A DNA stretch of 64,000 bases. It comes from Primula veris. Taxonomy: Eukaryota > Streptophyta > Magnoliopsida > Ericales > Primulaceae. Shown in pieces: positions 44,886 through 57,700 of the stretch. The position numbers were made by a program, and so were the translations under genes. The stretch lies in NCBI GenBank assembly GCA_963682055.1, contig OY821744.1:24652967-24716966 (forward strand), read 5' to 3'. The notes below the pieces were generated by a model, which ran no database searches, was not told where the DNA came from, and was given only the letters and a program-made list of their open reading frames with translations. The number at the start of each line of letters is the position of its first letter. Position 1 is the first letter of the stretch.

Positions 44886-47292
44886 ATAACAAAACAAATT
44901 CAAAGATTAAGTACTCTGAACCTATTTTTTATATATATAAATAGTGGGGAAAGCCCCACATTTTTTATATTTTATTAATGAGAAAATTAAAAATCTGGAT
45001 GAACACCCCCCCCCCCCCCCCCCCCCCCCCCCCACACACACAAAAAACAAAGTGCTTCCAAACAGAAGAGGTCAAAAACAAAAATGAAACAAATACAAAA
45101 TAATAGAGTAAAACAAAAGAAAATGAATTTTTCATCCTTGTTTGCATTCTTCTTAGAATTTCAGGAGCTTCTTTGGTATTATTACACAAAAATATCTTGT
45201 CCACTTTGCCAAGCCAAACATTATTCTTCTCTTTCTGTTCTAACCTCTACCTAGCATGGTGAAAAATGATTCCGCAATAGTATAATTAGGGCTAATTTTA
45301 GCTGCAAGTATAATTAGGGCTAATTTTAGCTGCAAGTACTCTGAACCTAAATTAGAACACACTTCACTAAATATCACAAAGGGGATAAATGCCTATAAAC
45401 AGTATATTCAGTCATTCGTCTACTATTAATAAAAACTAAAATGCGATATGAAATGTAACTGTCAGTAGAAATATTCAGAAAAGATGGTGTTTCAATCCAA
45501 TTGCAGTTATTTCAATTTATTTATTTTATCAATGTATACCATTTCATAAGTATAATTTCAGAATACACAAAATTAGGGATCAAGGCTGACCAGTTAAGAA
45601 ACAAATGCAAAGGCAACTATTATGAACCAAGAATTGTTTTTAACTATTAAAAGCCAAGTTCATCCAACTTAATTTAGTTTTAACTTTTAAGCTGCCCAAC
45701 CAAAAGCCTATCTATATTTAAGAGTGCTTCGCCAAACAAATGTGCATCATTATTAATCAAATGGATAGATATTTAAAAATAAAACCTGTTCAGACCTGGA
45801 TTTTTTTTTAATTTCAGAACAAAAACTAGCTTTACTGGCTGAAGATCTAGTTCCCTCACCCCAACCACCCCCCACGCCCCAGGGAAAGTTCCGTTTAGAA
45901 ACTGATTAGCCAAACGTTTTCAAGGAATAAACCAACCTTAAAACCTGCAACTACACCAGGCCATTCTTCATAAATCATAATGAATTAACATCGGTATTTT
46001 AGAAAATTTGAGTGGAAGCTTTGTAATGTTTTATGGTTTTCTGTTTTAAATCAGTCATCAAACTGTATTATGATGAAACTTAATTGTGAAACCTTAATTA
46101 CGAATTTACAATTAATTCCTGTATTTGATCTTAGTCGAAATGATTGACATTATAGTTCTGTAGATACACGATTCTTGTTTGTTTACAACTGTTTGAAGTA
46201 AGCTGGGGTTCTTTCCGTTTCACAAAAATCTAGGTTCGTCTTCTTGAAGATTCTAGCTTTTACAGTCTAAAACTCCAGAAAATCTCCATTTAGTGGCTGA
46301 TAAGCTATTACTTTTCCATAGCAAAAACAAAATAGCCGAGCTTATAAGCTGCTACCATAGTGGATTATGATGAGTATTTTATAGTTCTGAGTGGAAGTTT
46401 TGTATTTTTTAGGTTTTGCATTGTTGTTTGTGTCTGATTGAATTATGTATATAGACGTAACTAAAAACTTTACTTTTTTAGAAGCTTATCCATTCTCCAC
46501 TAAAAGGCCTAATAGTAAGTAAGGAGAGAATCTTATATTAATGCTTGACTTTATTAATGCCTAAACGATGTGGGATAATTCTCAACACTTTTGATTAGCT
46601 ATTATTAATTATCCAATAGAAATGGTATGTATATTTAGTTCTGTAGATACATGGTGCTTGTTTGTTACAACTCTAAGAAAATAAGCTATTCTTTAGTTCT
46701 ATAAATAAAAAAACTATAGATTCATTTTCTTAAAGATTCTAGCTTTTTCAGGCCAAAAATCCAGAAAGGATCTATTCGAAAACTGATCAATTGATAATTT
46801 ATGAAGTAGCTAAAGGTTCCGAGCTTAAAAGCTGATGCCACCCGATTCCATAGTGAAGTTTTGTTAAATTTGTATCTTTACATGGTTGTCTGATGTGGAT
46901 GAGAAACTACAAATTGAATTACATACATATGTAATAATATCTGGTAATCATCACTTTACACTAATAACACTTTTTACGATTGGAGCAAACAGTGCTGGCT
47001 TTCAATTAGATTGGAGACATGTTGATCCCGTTGTTTTTCTCTGATAAGATTTCTGATGTGGCTTTGTTAAATTTTTAGCATGACGACATGATCTAAATTA
47101 TTTGTTCTTTTTGGAATTAGCTAGTTTTGAACAATTGAAATAAGTCAACTGTTGTTTGACAACGGAGTTCTGCTAGTTTTTCGTATTTGTTTTATAATTG
47201 TGAAGGGGATTATTTTTTTCATGACAACGGAGTTCTGCTAGTTTTTCGTATTTGTTTTATAATTGTGAAGGGGATTATTTTTTTCATACACA
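44886..47292. repeat. Intergenic: C28 tract, three diverged copies of the OPT-flank unit, 65-bp tandem duplication
   Basis: A 28-C homopolymer lies at 45006-45033. Copies of the dispersed unit described at 38386-40433 occur at about 45700-46080, 46140-46440 and 46615-46900. At 47157-47286 a 65-bp segment (aacggagttctgctagtttt) is present twice in tandem with no visible difference. No gene. Confidence 0.65.
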
Positions 47293-48289
47293 CATGTTAA
47301 TGAGTAACTTTTAGGTACACCCGTCCTATCATGTCATTTTTCTCATGTGGTGAGGCAAACAAATAATAAATAGACATCTGTATAATAACGTGCTACAAAA
47401 CAGTTGCTGCTATTTTTTAGCAAATCATACCCACTATTCATCTCACATCTCATTTCTTTCTCTTATATACTATTTAGTCCTGAACTTATGGAATTCTTTT
47501 TTTTTTTAAATATATTATTTTTTATAGAATTGAATACTTTTAATTTTTGTTACTAATATTATTTTACTCTAAAATTATATTTAAACTGAAGGATTAGTTT
47601 TCAGTAATAGATTCTACTAAAGCTTATTTTACCATTGTACCATGTTCATATAAAACTTAAAGATTAAGAAATGTTATAAAGTTATGTCCATAAAAATGCA
47701 GCAATAGAAGTAAAAATCATCAAAAATAACCCGCAATAGAAATACTCTTTAGCATTAGTTAAAGGAAAAGCATGGCTGAAACATCATAAAAACGAGTCTT
47801 ACACAATAAGCGACAACACTTAACAAAGACTAAACATGTACAAAGACAAATGAACATCAGACATCATCTTTCAACCAAGGGTAAACAAATTAAAATAAAT
47901 GACAGTCCCAGTTCTTGTTGCACCCGTCTTGAAGCCGACCCCAGAATGATTCTGGAAAATTAAAGTCATTTAAGAACAAATATTAATAATATGACAACTT
48001 AAATATATTGCTGGTAAACCTTTAGTATATTGAAAACCGATCTTACTAGATTTCTTTATGGGGCATTTTATTCTTACTTGGTTGTGGTGACGTATCTCTT
48101 TCATCAGGTTGATTACTTGACCTGAACAAAACCCAATTCACCAAATACAAGTAAAATTGTTTTTCACAAAATACAAGTAAAACATGTTAGTTTTTCACTA
48201 GCTAAACTATCTACTTACATTGGGGGTGTACATATTCCTTTAGCGGCTTTTTTCTTCTTACTTGATTGCTTTTCAAGCGCCCCTTTGAT

Positions 48290-50337
48290 TCATCTATTTT
48301 TTTCGCCTTTTGCTCTCTTGCATGGAGGATCAAATGCATGTTCGTATGTTTCATCCTCAACCCCAATATCAGGTTGAATGCTATCCGCGTTATCACTTTC
48401 TTTATAGATTCCAAGTTCACTCAATAAATTATCCAAACAGTCAGACGCAATTGTTTCTCTATCCTCATTTTCGGAAGCTAAATTCATTATATAAAAAGAC
48501 TTTCGCATCAGTTTATTCAACCGAATTGCCTTTGATGTTTCTCTGTAATCAATTGATGGTTCGAAACTTTCGAGCATAATGCTTTTTTTCGCATGTTTTC
48601 TCCACCTTTGAATTATATATTGTTCTGGAATTTTTTGAATTGCAGTCTTGACATTTAACACTCTCAAGGCATGAGAGCACAACCAACCTTTTGATTCAAA
48701 CATTTTGCAACTACAATGAATAGCATTATAGCAAGAGTTAAAGTCAACACGATGCTCACCAAGACAACCTTCTTTTCTGACAAAGTACGAAGAACATGTA
48801 CCATTATTATATATTTCAATAACTTGCTCGTCCACACTTTTGAAAAATTCATTTTGAAATCTGTAAAAAATTCTATGGGTATAAACCTTTGCGGCATGCT
48901 CAATAATCCCACACCTTACACGCATGTAAGGTTTTCCTCGATCATTAGAAAAATCTAGGCTGCTCTCATCATCGCGCATTTCTTCAACCCTTCGATCATA
49001 GTGTTTAACAAACTGGGTAAGTGTCATCGTCTTATATGCCATTTTCTGAAAAACATTATTTGTGCTTTCACTCCTTTGAGTTGACCGTATGCCGTCAGAA
49101 AATGTATCAAGGCTGAAACATCTACACCAATTATCATGGATATTGTATAACCTTGTGAGCCATTTTTCTTTGTCAACACCCCAATTCTTAACTAGTTCAC
49201 CCCAGACAACTTCAAACTCAAAACTTGATTCACATGAATAGAACAGTTTATTGAATTTAGACTTAAATCCCGGTTGCGAGTATAGATGAGATATATTAGT
49301 TCCTGCGTTCTTCAAGATATGCCAAATACAAAAGGAGGTGTTGAGTATCTGTAAATACATCTTTGATTGTACTTTTTATTGCATGATCTTGATTCGTGAA
49401 AATAGTCTTTGGTGCCTTCCCCATTGCTGATTTAAATGCTTTCAGTAACCAAACAAAGGTAGATTTCTTTTTATCCGAAAGAAAAGCGCACCAAAAATAT
49501 GTGTCTTTCCAGTGATGGTTAACACCTACAAATGGCGCGCATATCATATTGTACTTGTTAGTACCATATGTAGTATCAAATACAACATCCCCAAAGCACT
49601 CATAGTCAATTTTTGATAGCCCGCCTATCCAGAAGAAATTTTTCAATCTTTGTTCGTCATCAAGTTGCACATAATAGAAAAAACATAGGATTTTTTGCTT
49701 GCTTGAGCTTGAAGTAGTCGATAAGACATTGAGCATCTCCTGCTTCAAGCATCTCAGATTTTTCTTTATTCAAGAGATTAAAATGATCAACATTTGTAAA
49801 CCCAACATTTCAAACCCTGCCGGCTTCCTGTGCCAAGTACCTATACGCTTTCATGGGCTTTATACCTGCTGCATCCATAGAACGAAGGACCGATTTACTG
49901 ACTTCGGGTATGTGGCGGGCAGATTTTAATAAATGGCGGTGTTCCGGTGGAGCTAAGTCGTGAGTATGTTCATCTACAAGACGGACAAGTTCCCAAACTC
50001 CATTATCAACTTTAAATTTTGCATGAGCCTTACATTGAGTCCTAGTATCTAACTTTTCAGTCTTTCCATTTGGCTCTTTATCTAGTTTCAATCCCTCTTT
50101 TGACCAAAAGAAAGTACGTTCACATAATACATTAGTACCATGTTTGTATCTGATTTTACCTTTTCGAATACTGAAAACTTTACTTACTGCATATAGATTG
50201 TATAAATCATAAGCTGCTTCTGCGTCTATAACAACTCTTCCTACTTTTAAATCTATTTTTCCCCTTTGATTAAGCACCACCGGTACATCCTTGTTAATTT
50301 CTTTTGCCTTTGTACCTACAATAAAAACTTAAAATAG

Positions 50338-50369
<32 letters not shown>

Positions 50370-50925
50370 ACACGTTTGTTCAAATACAAATATACAATAA
50401 AAGAATAGTAACCAACACTAAATGAAGTGAAAGCAAGAATTCATATATAAGAAAACCCCGTGGTCTAAATTTTCAACAAAACCCCCCTTTCAAAATTAAA
50501 AATTCCAATCACAATTAAGCTAATTTGAAGTACCTTTCGATTAAATTTCAACAAAAACCCCCCTATTAATATTAAGAATTCCAATCAAAAAAAAACTAAT
50601 TCGAATTATCCCACAATATAATTTCAACAGAAAAAAAAAAAACCTATAAAAATTAAGAAGTTCAAACACAATTAAACCTCAATTGTATTTGATTTTTTCA
50701 ACTTAAGATTTGTAATAGCTTATATGGAATTGCAAGAACTGTAAAAGAAAAACATCACTAATTTCCAGTTACAAGTTACTTTTAAAAACTTTAAATATAA
50801 AAAAGATAAATAAAGAGCAAAAATATTAAATAATTAGATGATAATCAACATTAATTAGACTGTGTGATATGATTTTATTTTTACTCACTTTCGTCCATGA
50901 TAATAACTGGATCATTGGAAGTCAT
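48290..50925 (-). pseudogene. MULE transposase of FAR1/FHY3 type, two exons, frameshifted
   Basis: Exon 1 is 50925-50889 (MTSNDPVIIMDE, donor GTGAGT); exon 2 starts at 50315 (acceptor TTGTAG) in matching phase. In order: a FAR1 DNA-binding domain (AYDLYNLYAVSKVFSIRKG ... CKAHAKFKVDNGVWEL), a MULE catalytic domain with Asp in VVFDTTYGTN, FVGVNHHW and Asp in TNQDHAI, and a SWIM zinc finger CSCKMFESKGWLCSH. Lesions: TGA at about 49810, a frame shift near 49690 (NPMFF/YYVQLDDEQ) and another near 49320 (DTQH/CIWHILKNAG). Domestication as a FAR1-like gene is unlikely: the TIRs and target duplication are intact and the frame is broken. It ends at 48290. Confidence 0.9.
50316..50888 (-). other. Intron of the MULE transposase gene
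   Basis: GTGAGT donor at 50888 and TTGTAG acceptor ending 50316. The splice restores A + GT (Ser) in frame with the FAR1 domain. It holds a TA run (50340-50360). Confidence 0.6.
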
Positions 50926-51125
50926 GGTTGATGTAGATAAGTAGTGACAGGAGAGAGAGGTAAAACGTGGGAAATTAATTATAAAAAACGGTTTAATCTG
51001 ACGTTTCATTTTTATGCCTATCTGTATTCCTATTGTACAGATGTATGCTTATTATTTGTTTGCCTCGCCACATAAGAAAAATGATATGGCAGGGCAGGTC
51101 TATCTAAAAGTTACTCCATGTTAAT

Positions 51126-51671
51126 CGTTTAAGTGGATTGATGATCCTTAATAATGCTTATAATCGTTTAGTCTATAAAGTGTGGTGGTCAATAGTTTTG
51201 CAGCTTTTACTCGTCACATATCTCTTGACCGAGTCAACTATCTATTGTGGTTTGCCTATTGGCCAAGGAGTTAACAAAATTTTGCTCAAAGTTATTGAAG
51301 GAGAGTGATTTACCTAAATATAGTCTATCACAGGTCAATCAATGAGCAGTAGGATCAGGAGTCATTGGTTTTTCGTATTAATCAGATAACATCATAGTTC
51401 ATACTATGCAAAAATTAAGATGTTTTTTTTATTAACATTTTTTCAATTCTGGTCCAGTGGATCCCTAAATTGAAGTGTTGACAATATCGACTCTTTATTT
51501 CTATCTATGTATTCTGGGGTGTAAAATGAATATTTGGAACAAATTTGTGCTTCCTTTGTATTCTGTTTACTGTGAAAGTTGGGCAAGCGACAGCATGGCG
51601 TTCTCATCTTGTTCAAGAAGTGCAGTAATTTAAGAAAACATGTAGATGCTGACTGATGTTTATCTGCGCAG
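51126..51671. other. Intergenic between the MULE and the uL14 relic
   Basis: No upstream uL14 exons and no other gene are seen. Confidence 0.5.
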
Positions 51672-52111
51672 ATAATGCTGCCGTCATAGTGAATCCTAAA
51701 GGAGAAATGAAAGGTACTAATATTTGTGCTTAGTTTGAACATGTTATGAAACTCTCCCTCTTATGTTGAAATAGATGTAATGAACCTCTTCTTATGCGAT
51801 TTTTGTAGTAAGAACATTTTCAGCAGTTGTAGAAACTGCCAGTAAAATTGCTAGCATGGGGTTTGATATATTTTAATTAAAAAATGTGAACACTGAAATT
51901 AGTATGTTTACTGAAAAATTCATGTTTTGTCCGTGCTGTCTGTTAAACAATTTTCAGTTGAATTCATCACAGCAAAGAGCATTGTCGAACACTGCTCCTT
52001 GTATCATTTTTATACCATGTTTGTGTGTTTTCCTGTGTAGGATCTTCCATAACAAGCCCCATATGAGAGGATGTGCTGATCTTTGGCCAATGATTGCTAA
52101 TTCTGCAAATG
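51672..52111 (+). pseudogene. Ribosomal protein uL14 (60S L23) relic, last two exons
   Basis: uL14 is a core protein of the large cytosolic ribosomal subunit. Exon 51672-51713 (acceptor GCGCAG, donor GTACTA) encodes NAAVIVNPKGEMK, and after a 327-bp intron exon 52041-52111 (acceptor GTGTAG) gives GSSITSPI, then an in-frame TGA and a 1-nt loss, then CADLWPMIANSANAIV. The family ends directly after NAIV, but here a TTG replaces the stop. The retained intron shows a DNA-level duplicate, not a processed copy. The upstream exons, about two thirds of the protein, are missing. Confidence 0.85.
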
Positions 52112-53758
52112 CTATTGTTTTGGTGCTTCGATTGGATATGCAACTTGTTGAAATTCGGTTTTCTATTTCGGAATCTTAAAGATCATCTGAATATTGTAGT
52201 ATGCTTAATATGAATTTTTTTTTGTCTGATATTATTGAACCATTATTATTATGTTTTTACTTATTTCTGTTTGTTTCTTCTATTGATGTTTCTTGGTGCT
52301 TCTCAATATTATTTCTGCAGTTGTGTGGGGGTTTTCATGTAAATGGATCAGATTAGGATCAGGTTCATTCACAAAGTTGAATCTAGACTCAATAGTGAAG
52401 CTTACTAACCAGTATAAAAGAAAAGAAAAGAAAGGAAACAACTAACTAGTTTAGCTTCACTATAATATGGGATTGAATAGTCAAATTTCTCAGTTAGAAA
52501 TGCCCATTGGTTTGGATTTAGTGTCCCTGCTTACTGTTGGTTTGCTATGATTTATGGATGTGGTAAAAAGAGATAATTCAATCAGTGGTAGTTAATTCAC
52601 TACTAATCCTCTCTTTCTAGGGAGGTCATTCGCTCAATTGACCCGACATTTGGGATATATTACCAATGTCTGTTTTAAAGTCATCGAGAGTCAAGACGAT
52701 CACAAATTCACAAGATTGCTGTAAAGCAATTGAATATTCAAATAAATTATGTTGAAAAGTACAAATGAACTTTTTTTTGGTCTATAATCTCGTATTACTC
52801 TTTCTTAAGCCGATAAGCTCTATTTTATTAGTTTTGCAAGTCAAAATATTCTGAATTTTGTAAGACCTATAATAACTTGTAAACAAAATATCATTTACTA
52901 TCATTTTATAGTTTGTTTCTAATTTCGATATAAATTGATAAGAGTGTCAACATAAATTAATACTCCGTCGTAGCGAAACCTAATTAAAGTTTAACTACTT
53001 ACCTAAATCAGATGAGTACTCTAGCAATAACTAAAACTAAATGTCTAAAGATATTTTAGTTCATTTATTAGCTTCCTCAAATCTAGGAATGTCAATTATT
53101 ATTTTAACGCTTAGTAGTTTTCTTTGGTCCTTGTAAGTTTATTGGTATCTATAACTGCCCCCAAATCTATTTTTTGTACATAATTGGCCTGAAAGTCCTA
53201 TACCACACATACACATGATAAAATGAATGTTAAATCATATTTATTGGGAAAATTCTTTCCCATCTCAATACCCCGTTTCTTGTTTTCCATTCTCTATTTC
53301 CACTATAAAAAACTCGTTTCCCGTTTTCCAATTTTTTAATAAGTAGAAAGCTCATTTTCGTGAACCATTTACTCGTTTACTTTTTCTTATGTTTTCCATT
53401 CAAGTACCTTTATTAGCAATTATGTCACTAAAGCTATCATATTATTCAATTAGTATTTACTAGCATTATCACTTCAAAAAAAATACGACATGTGGACCTA
53501 AAAGTAAATTCTATAAAACCAGAAGACCACATTTGTGTAAGACCAGGTTTACCATTAGTAATATCTTTTGAGTTTAAGACACCGACACAGACATACTTAT
53601 TTACTTACTCATTACTTACACAGATTGATACACATATTATACATACACATACATTTCTAAGATCATTTAAGATCGACATACTTGCAGTTATTGATACATA
53701 ATTACACAGATACATACACATAAATTACTGGTGAGAGTTCAGTTAATTAAAGATATCA
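52112..53758. other. Intergenic, upstream of the F-box gene
   Basis: AT-rich with poly-T runs and no exon. A TATA box for the F-box gene is not obvious; a tacacata-rich stretch lies at 53580-53725. Confidence 0.5.
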
Positions 53759-56292
53759 ATGGTGAGAGTCAGACAATGGGGAGAGAGCTTAGACAGATTG
53801 GATGACTCGTCCATACAAAATATTCTGGATAAAATGGATGGGAAATCGATTGCACTTTTGGGTTGTGCGGGTAAAATCTGGAAAAATAGGACGGAAGATG
53901 AGAATTTGTGGGAAAGAGTCTGTTTCAAGGAGCTTCGTCTTGATATTCTCGTTGATCCTCTCGGCAATGCTTGCCCTACTTTCAAGGTGCCGAATTTTTT
54001 CCAAATAAATAAGCTACTTTCATTTTTAAACTTTGGCAAAATAATTTTTGTTACAAGTGGAAAAATTCACTAGATGACTGTTCGTCCGGTTGTATTTTTT
54101 TATATGTCCAAATTGTCTCAATTAGAAGAACTTGAGAAAGAATTAGGGATATGGAGCCAAAGGAAAGAATATAATAGCCACTCTTTTGAACATTTACTCG
54201 TCTGCATAAATTGGGTCCGACTTAAACAAGCACTCAGTGGTGTGTACTGGTGTTATCCGCATAATAACTCTTTTATCACTTTTGTACATTTGTACTTGTA
54301 ACAAATTAGTGCAGTTTTTTGTTTAGTGCAGCTAGAAGGAGGGAGTGATTTCCTTTGTTGTCTATTTATATTTATTGAATTTAAGTTCCATGGCAACAAG
54401 ATTTGAATTATCTACCTGCCTCTCTCTTTTTACTTGCATATAGCGTAGTACTCATTGAGAGAGAGAGAGAGAGTTTCAAGAGGTACCCTTGGCCTTTGGT
54501 TTTACATGTAAAGAGCTTTTGGGATAGTATGATAATTTGGTTATTGGGTAATTTCGACCATTAATTTAAATTTAAAGTAACTTAGTGGTTTCTATCTTAT
54601 AATGGCAATGGTTATTCGGTAGTTCAGGGGGGAGTTTGAATTGTGTTTAAATAGAAACTCAATGGTTTTCTATCTTATAATGGCAATGGTTATTCGGTAG
54701 TTTGACGGGGGAGTTTGAATTGCGTTTAAATAGTAACTCAATGGTTATCTATATAATAATGTGAATGGTTATTCGGTAGTTTCAGAGGGGAGTTTGAATT
54801 GCGTTTAAATAGTAACTCAATCATCTCCTATCTAATAATGCCAACCATTAATAAGTGAATTCTAAAGTTTAGTTACCTTAGGGAGAACTATTTTGTACTT
54901 TTATCCATATTGACTAACTTTTAGTGGACAAAAACATTACTTTATTTTTTATTTGTTCCTACTTGTTTGTTAATTAATATTTAGCAATGCGGGTAATCTG
55001 CTAGCTTATCATTTTTTCTATACAATTCTATGAGTAAATCTGTGTATATAGCACACTCAGCTCGTAAAAGTTCCAAATATTATAAGATTAGTTATTTCAA
55101 GCATAAATCTTTGTTTTCTTCTTTCCTTCATGTGAAGATAACAAAACTGCATTCACATCGGTTTCAAGAAAATAGGAATTCTCTCTTTTTGGTATTTGTT
55201 CCAAATGAGTACTTAAAAAATTAGCACATGTTTTAGAAAATAGGAGTACAAGCCTTCAGTTGGAAAATTCTCCGGGAGTATAGCATTATTTGTAAGGCCA
55301 TATGTCTATTTTGTAGAACAGAGTCTCAAAGTGGAACAAAAATTTAAGACCACTTTAATGAATAAAAACAGAGCTCGAGTAAAACCTTGTCCGACTATGT
55401 AAGAACTCATATCGCATAAGTATATTCTAATTTACAGTAACTATATAACTTGTGTAGTTATTTAACATCAAAATATGATATTTGATATTCAACCAAATTT
55501 AAAACTACTTTTAGTTATGATCCATTCATCTTTCCGTTCAACTGATTATTCCTTTGTAACTCATCTACTATTCATAGCACTAAACTCATGGTTTGCTTCT
55601 TTTTTCATATGCAGTCAGCTTATGTGGCATTTCAAGTAACTTTCGAATTGTATCCCTGGAAGTTGGTTACTAGAGCGAGAGGATGTTGGGATGGTATACG
55701 AAAATGGCTGACTGATCATTTCATAAGGGCACTAGATACGCTGCAGAATGGTGCATCTGAGGGTGAACTTGATGAGTTGCAAACCATCCTGGGAGTTAAG
55801 TTACCACAAGCAATGAGGATACACTATCGGGTTTACAATGGTCAGATGATAGAGGATGAGGAGGATCCAGATATCGACGGGAGACCTTTGGGCCTCATAG
55901 GAGGCTACAACTATTATGGTAATAACGTGAATGTTTATTTACTTCCCGTTCAACAAATAATACAAGAAACAAGAAGCCGTAGAAGACTACGAGAGAACCA
56001 CATTCTCATAGCTAAATCTTCAACTGCGACCCCGAAGGAATTTTTCCTAAATTGCGAGAATGGTCAAGTGTATGTTGCTACTCGTAATTTTGAAATGAAT
56101 AGGGAAATTTTGGAATGTGTTCCGAGAGAAGCAATTAAATATAAGGATGGAATGTTGGTGTGGCTAGAGGAGCACAACCGCCGTTTGCAGAGTGGAGTTA
56201 TTGCAACCCGAGGTGATGGAAATCGTAGAAGCATCAGCTTATATCCACAGCAAGCTCCTTTATGTTCAACAAATATTACTCAAGGGATTCAG
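53759..56292 (+). CDS. F-box protein, SKIP16-like, lacking the C-terminal ApaG domain
   Basis: F-box proteins of this type join SKP1 in SCF ubiquitin ligases. Exon 1, 53759-53986, encodes MVRVRQWGESLDRLDD, an F-box (IQNILDKMDGKSIALLGC ... WERVC) and DPLGNACPTFK; the intron (donor GTGCCG, acceptor ATGCAG) is phase 0. Exon 2, 55615-56292, gives AFQVTFELYPWKLVTRARGCW and a SMI1/KNR4-like domain (ASEGELDELQTILGVKLP ... RPLGLIGGYNYY ... FFLNCENGQVYVATRN). The frame is open for 302 codons and then meets a CAG/GTATTT donor. Arabidopsis SKIP16 continues with an ApaG/DUF525 domain; none is found up to 57600. So the gene is either truncated or its last exons lie beyond later insertions. Confidence 0.82.
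54585..54860 (+). repeat. 79-bp tandem repeat in the F-box gene intron, about 3.5 units
   Basis: ggttattcggtagtt recurs at about 54610, 54688 and 54767 with gagtttgaattgcgtttaaa and ctcaatggtt between. Period 78-79 bp, diverged at the right end. Confidence 0.88.
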
Positions 56293-57700
56293 GTATTTGC
56301 ATATTTAATACAAAATATCGATTAATTTATTCATATGCATACATTGCATACCATTGAATATGAGATTAGGTGTGTTTTCTAGAATCAAAGATTGGCTATC
56401 CATGAAACCCGCTAAACGGAACTGAACACACTTTACATCTAAAAATTAGTGGTTTATAGTAATCGATGTTTGATATTGTAATTCTTTTTAATAAATGGGA
56501 CGTCACCCCAAATTTCATTGCAAAATATGGCAACCTAACCTTGGACTACACCCTAATAGCAACTTAGAAGCTCCTCAAAAGAAACTAGCTTTACAACATC
56601 ATCCTACTGCTATACTTAGCGGTTATTACGTACACCAAAATAAGCTAGCTTATAAACTACTTTCCAAAAGATTACAACACAGCTTATATTTTGCTGTTAC
56701 ATTCTTACAACATAAACACACCTTCTTCAAATTCAAACAGACGTGCAAATTAGCCATAAAAAACCAAAGCTTTAAGCTTTGTAAAACAATATATTTTCTT
56801 TGCATTAATAGGCATTGTAAATTTCATATCAGTTTGGTGTTTGCCAGTATATAGGGTCAATATATGTGAGTTGATTATAATTTCATTCCATCTGGAGATG
56901 GATAAACTACCCTTTGTGGAATTGAACTGATTATTAATTTTTGTTGTATTTTCTTATATAACTGTAATTACTTTTTGGTCTCAATTATGTATTATGTTGT
57001 TTCATCATCGATCACGATGTCCAATTCTACCAAATGAAAATGCGAAATTGAGGTGGATCTGTATGTTTCATCATCAATCATGATTTTCAGCTCTACCAAA
57101 TGTGTATTAATTCTTTTTAAATGCCTGTCGGTGGATCTATATGCTTGGACGTTGGTGTGCTACTTTATCTAGCAATACTTTTATTTCTCTTGAAACATAT
57201 GTTACTCTTTCTTAATAAGTAGTGATATGTTCAATCTTTGGATTTGGAACCTCTGCAATATTACAAGGACGTAATTACTAGTGGGTCCTAGATGAATGGT
57301 TATTAACAAAAAACATCAACCTATTCCAACGGTGAAACACTTTGATCTAACAAAATAATTTTGTCTTTTCTAGTTTTTGCAAATAAGGTAGAGATTTTAG
57401 GGTAGATGAACCTGGATTCTTTTTGAATCTCAAGCATTCCAGTTTTGCTTCTTCTAACCTGCAAGCTAACAAGCCTTAATTCTAATATATTTGTTTATAT
57501 TGTGTGAGTAGCTACTTGTCTTATTAATCTAAAATTAAGAGGGTAAATTTTAGATTGGTCCATGAAAACAAAAGTATTTAAGAATTGGTCCATAAAACTG
57601 AAACTAATTAAGGATTGGTCCATTTGCTAACATCATTAAAAAATTGCTGACGTCATCAGCACACAATTAAAAAAAACAGAAACTTTCTCTCTCTCTCTCT
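56293..57700. other. Downstream of the F-box gene; no exon recognised
   Basis: The frame at 56495-56854 is made of MITE-like sequence (agctagcttataaactact) and has no known motif. Short local repeats: tctaccaaatg (57025, 57092) and aattggtccat (57550-57620). Confidence 0.45.

Larger units (their letters stand above)
47302..51116. mobile_element. Complete MULE with 9-bp target duplication
   Basis: The terminal inverted repeats start GAGTAACTTTTAG at both ends and match over about 90 bp (left 47302-47395; right about 51025-51116, inverted), including catgtggtgaggcaaacaaa against catgtggcgaggcaaacaaa-like sequence. The 9-bp direct repeat catgttaat lies exactly outside both ends (47293-47301 and 51117-51125). 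A FAR1-type transposase lies inside on the minus strand. Total length 3815 bp. Confidence 0.95.

Noticed and set aside
44965..45204. 79-codon minus frame with a Gly run
   Set aside because: The Gly run is the C28/G28 homopolymer; no family match.
48290..50925. Domesticated FAR1/FHY3 transcription factor gene
   Set aside because: Flanked by intact MULE ends and 9-bp target duplication, and frame is broken; it is a transposase.
56495..56854. 119-codon frame after the F-box gene
   Set aside because: Composed of MITE-like repeat also seen elsewhere in the window; does not resemble the missing ApaG domain.
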